A stretch of DNA of 64,000 nt from assembly GCA_031548435.1 (NCBI GenBank), contig JAVBRA010000006.1, positions 62,001 through 126,000 on the forward strand, given 5' to 3'. The notes below the pieces were generated by a model that was not told the origin of the DNA, did not search any database, and saw only the letters and a list, made by a program, of their open reading frames with translations. This stretch comes from JAVBRA01 sp031548435 (lineage in GTDB: Bacteria > Bacteroidota > Bacteroidia > Bacteroidales > Rikenellaceae). The translations under genes and the position numbers were made by a program. Below are positions 62,657 to 64,000 of the stretch, one piece after another (positions within the stretch are counted from its first letter, which is position 1; every line of letters starts with the position of its first letter).

Positions 62657-63187
62657 TCAGGGCGTGGTCCACACCCTGATCATGCCGTTATTCTCGTCCG
62701 GAGATAGAAATTCCGACCCGGGTTCCTTGATGTCGATGGCGAAAATCTTTCTCGGGGCCAGGGCCGACAGCCGCTCTTCCGCTTCGGCTTGGGGCATTTG
62801 TTCGTTGTCGATGAAAAGCAACGGGAACGGCCCGTCGGAGGAGAATACGGTTCTTGCCCGCGCGAGCAGTTGCCGCTTGATCCGCGGCCTTTGTTTTTCC
62901 GCAAAGCGGAGGATGACGGCGCTGTTGTCCGTGCACCAGGTTGTGGCGGCGGCCCGGAGAATGTCGACCCGGACAACCCGCCGCAGGTCGTATTTGTTTA
63001 ACATCGTATTCAGCGCCGAGGAATCGCAGCCGTCGTAGGCATATCCTTCGATGACGTACACGAACCGTTCGCCGCGACCGACCATCTCCTGCATCCGCCA
63101 CAGCGGGTCGTTCTGCCGTTGTCCCGTTGAAAGCAAAGGGGCCGGTAATAGAAATGCCGTCAGGACGATTTTGGCAAACAGCGTCAT
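62657..63187 (-). CDS. Exported protein with two TonB-plug-like repeats
   Basis: ATG 63187 overlaps the O-methyltransferase stop (ATGA), giving 176 residues with a signal peptide (about 1-20). Two halves resemble the fragment of TonB-dependent-receptor plugs. Residues about 42-98 read FVYVIEGYAYDG ... VVRVDILRAAATTWCTDNSA; about 121-176 read FPLLFIDNEQMP ... PRKIFAIDIKEPGS ... GMIRVW. Both follow the order [VF]-I-[DE]-G/N, then I/V-x-I-L/K, then G/A-x-I-x-V. No barrel follows. The function is unknown; it may be a partner of SusC-like receptors. Confidence 0.6.
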   Translation of the reverse strand: MTLFAKIVLTAFLLPAPLLSTGQRQNDPLWRMQEMVGRGERFVYVIEGYAYDGCDSSALNTMLNKYDLRRVVRVDILRAAATTWCTDNSAVILRFAEKQRPRIKRQLLARARTVFSSDGPFPLLFIDNEQMPQAEAEERLSALAPRKIFAIDIKEPGSEFLSPDENNGMIRVWTTP

Positions 63188-63828
63188 TTTACCTTTATTA
63201 TGCTGAGGCCGTCGCGCAGGGGGACGATCACTTTCTCGACCCGGGGGTCGGCCTGTACCGTGTCGTTGAACTCCATCACGCCGCGCGTGTAGAGGTCGTT
63301 CTCGGGTGGAGCGGAGCACACCTTGCCGTACCAGATGGTGTTGTCGGCCACGATCACCGAGCCGCTGCGCACCAGTTTGCACTCGAACAGCATGCGGTAG
63401 TAGGCGGGGTACTCGCGCTTGTCGCCGTCGATGAACACCAGGTCGAAGCACAGTCCCAGCCCCGGGGCGATGTCGAGCGCGCTGCCGGTGTGGGCGATGA
63501 TGCGTCCGTTGAGCGCGGGCGCCGCGCGGTCGAAATAGCGCGATGAAAGCGAGCCCAGTTCGTCGTTGATCTCGATGGTGTGGAGTTCGCCTTTTTCCCT
63601 CAATCCTCTGGCGAGGCAGATGGCCGAGTAGCCGGTGAACGTGCCGATCTCCAGAATGTATTGCGGCGAAACGATGCCCGAGAGCATCGCCAGGAATTTC
63701 CCCTGCAAAGCGCCCGAAAGCATTCGCGGCTGCACGACGCTCAGATGGGTGTCGCGTTCCAGTTCGTCCAGCAGCGGATCGCCGCCGCCGCTGTGGGACA
63801 GAAGGTAGCGTTCGAGGTCGCGTTCCAT
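63184..63828 (-). CDS. SAM-dependent O-methyltransferase (caffeoyl-CoA OMT type)
   Basis: This 214-residue protein has the class I methyltransferase fold. The SAM-binding motif is ILEIGTFTGYSAICLARGL, then the acidic loop LHTIEINDE. The metal/catalytic region is DLVFIDGDKREYPAYYRM and the closing strand GSVIVADNTIWYGKV, with the family's D-x-x-x-W-x-G-x-V. It probably methylates a catechol-like or other small O-acceptor; substrate unknown. It sits between xseB (3 bp) and the plug-like gene. Confidence 0.9.
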   Translation of the reverse strand: MERDLERYLLSHSGGGDPLLDELERDTHLSVVQPRMLSGALQGKFLAMLSGIVSPQYILEIGTFTGYSAICLARGLREKGELHTIEINDELGSLSSRYFDRAAPALNGRIIAHTGSALDIAPGLGLCFDLVFIDGDKREYPAYYRMLFECKLVRSGSVIVADNTIWYGKVCSAPPENDLYTRGVMEFNDTVQADPRVEKVIVPLRDGLSIIKVK

Positions 63829-63831
63829 GCC

Positions 63832-64000
63832 TTACAGTTCGAGGTCGTCCGAGAGTGCGGCCTCGATCCGGCTCTCGGCGCGGCGCAACTTCTCTTTGCA
63901 CAGCCGGATGAGCTGCGAGGCCCGTTTGACGCTCTCTGCGACGGTGTCGACGTCGGCCTGGCCGCTTTCGATGCCCTGCAATATTTCTTCGATCTCGGAG
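63832..64000 (-). CDS. xseB: Exodeoxyribonuclease VII small subunit (5' end outside window)
   Basis: The visible 56 C-terminal codons (SEIEEILQGIESGQADVDTV, then ASQLIRLCKEKLRRAESRIE) match the short two-helix XseB pattern. They end at TAA 63832-63834, 3 bp before the O-methyltransferase gene. With XseA it forms the ssDNA exonuclease VII. The usual length is about 65-80 residues, so only the first few codons are outside. Confidence 0.85.
   Translation of the reverse strand, partial: SEIEEILQGIESGQADVDTVAESVKRASQLIRLCKEKLRRAESRIEAALSDDLEL

Overview
This 64 kb window is a chromosomal segment of a Bacteroidota member, most likely order Bacteroidales. The evidence is the P. gingivalis-type (Mfa/FimA) fimbrial operon, type III glutamine synthetase, FecI/FecR pair, NVEALA-family peptides, DUF3575/DUF3868 proteins, promoters of the TTTG-N19/20-TAnnTTTG type, and the absence of Shine-Dalgarno sequences. 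The fairly high GC would suit a Rikenellaceae/Alistipes-like lineage, but that assignment is inference.

Layout. (1) 1-14.7 kb: an NVEALA-type peptide precursor and a CarboxypepD_reg-like protein (minus strand) diverge from a plus-strand run of periplasmic adaptor lipoprotein, two different RND permeases, a Wzy/O-antigen-ligase-like TPR membrane protein, a transglutaminase-like lipoprotein, a dedicated signal peptidase I and a TolC-like outer-membrane protein. This looks like a self-contained peptide maturation and export cassette and is the best candidate for an undescribed system. (2) 14.9-19.3 kb: a corrinoid methyltransferase operon (two UROD-family methyltransferases, a B12-binding corrinoid protein, a MetH-activation-like protein) followed by an AraC regulator. 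(3) 19.7-24.5 kb: an outer-membrane beta-barrel protein, the four dTDP-rhamnose genes rfbACDB and two small paralogous, apparently frameshifted genes. (4) 24.5-26.6 kb: tRNA-Leu(GAG), mutY, tRNA-Val(UAC) and a truncated tyrosine-recombinase fragment. (5) 26.6-38.8 kb: ECF sigma, FecR-like anti-sigma, an STN+DUF3575 protein, a DUF3868/OmpA-like protein, Mfa1-like major fimbrillin, Mfa2-like anchor and two large tip-like lipoproteins. (6) 39-64 kb: mostly housekeeping genes (GH20 hexosaminidase, mutS, osmC-like, efp, CoA-transferase, rmuC, rpe, ABC-F, ugd, GNAT, serine hydrolase, glnN, secA, O-methyltransferase, xseB). A second NVEALA locus with a 6-bladed propeller lipoprotein lies among them.

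How the genes work together. The two NVEALA loci share a design: strong promoter, palindrome near the transcription start, small Cys-rich exported peptide, intercistronic hairpin, exported accessory protein. At the second locus the promoter spacer is itself a TA-dinucleotide repeat, which suggests phase variation. In the fimbrial operon, FecR and an STN domain fused to an outer-membrane DUF3575 module suggest that envelope or assembly state is signalled to the ECF sigma factor, with a strong hairpin after the major subunit setting subunit stoichiometry.

Limits: all assignments come from reading translations, motifs and base patterns by eye. No database search, folding or alignment program was run.
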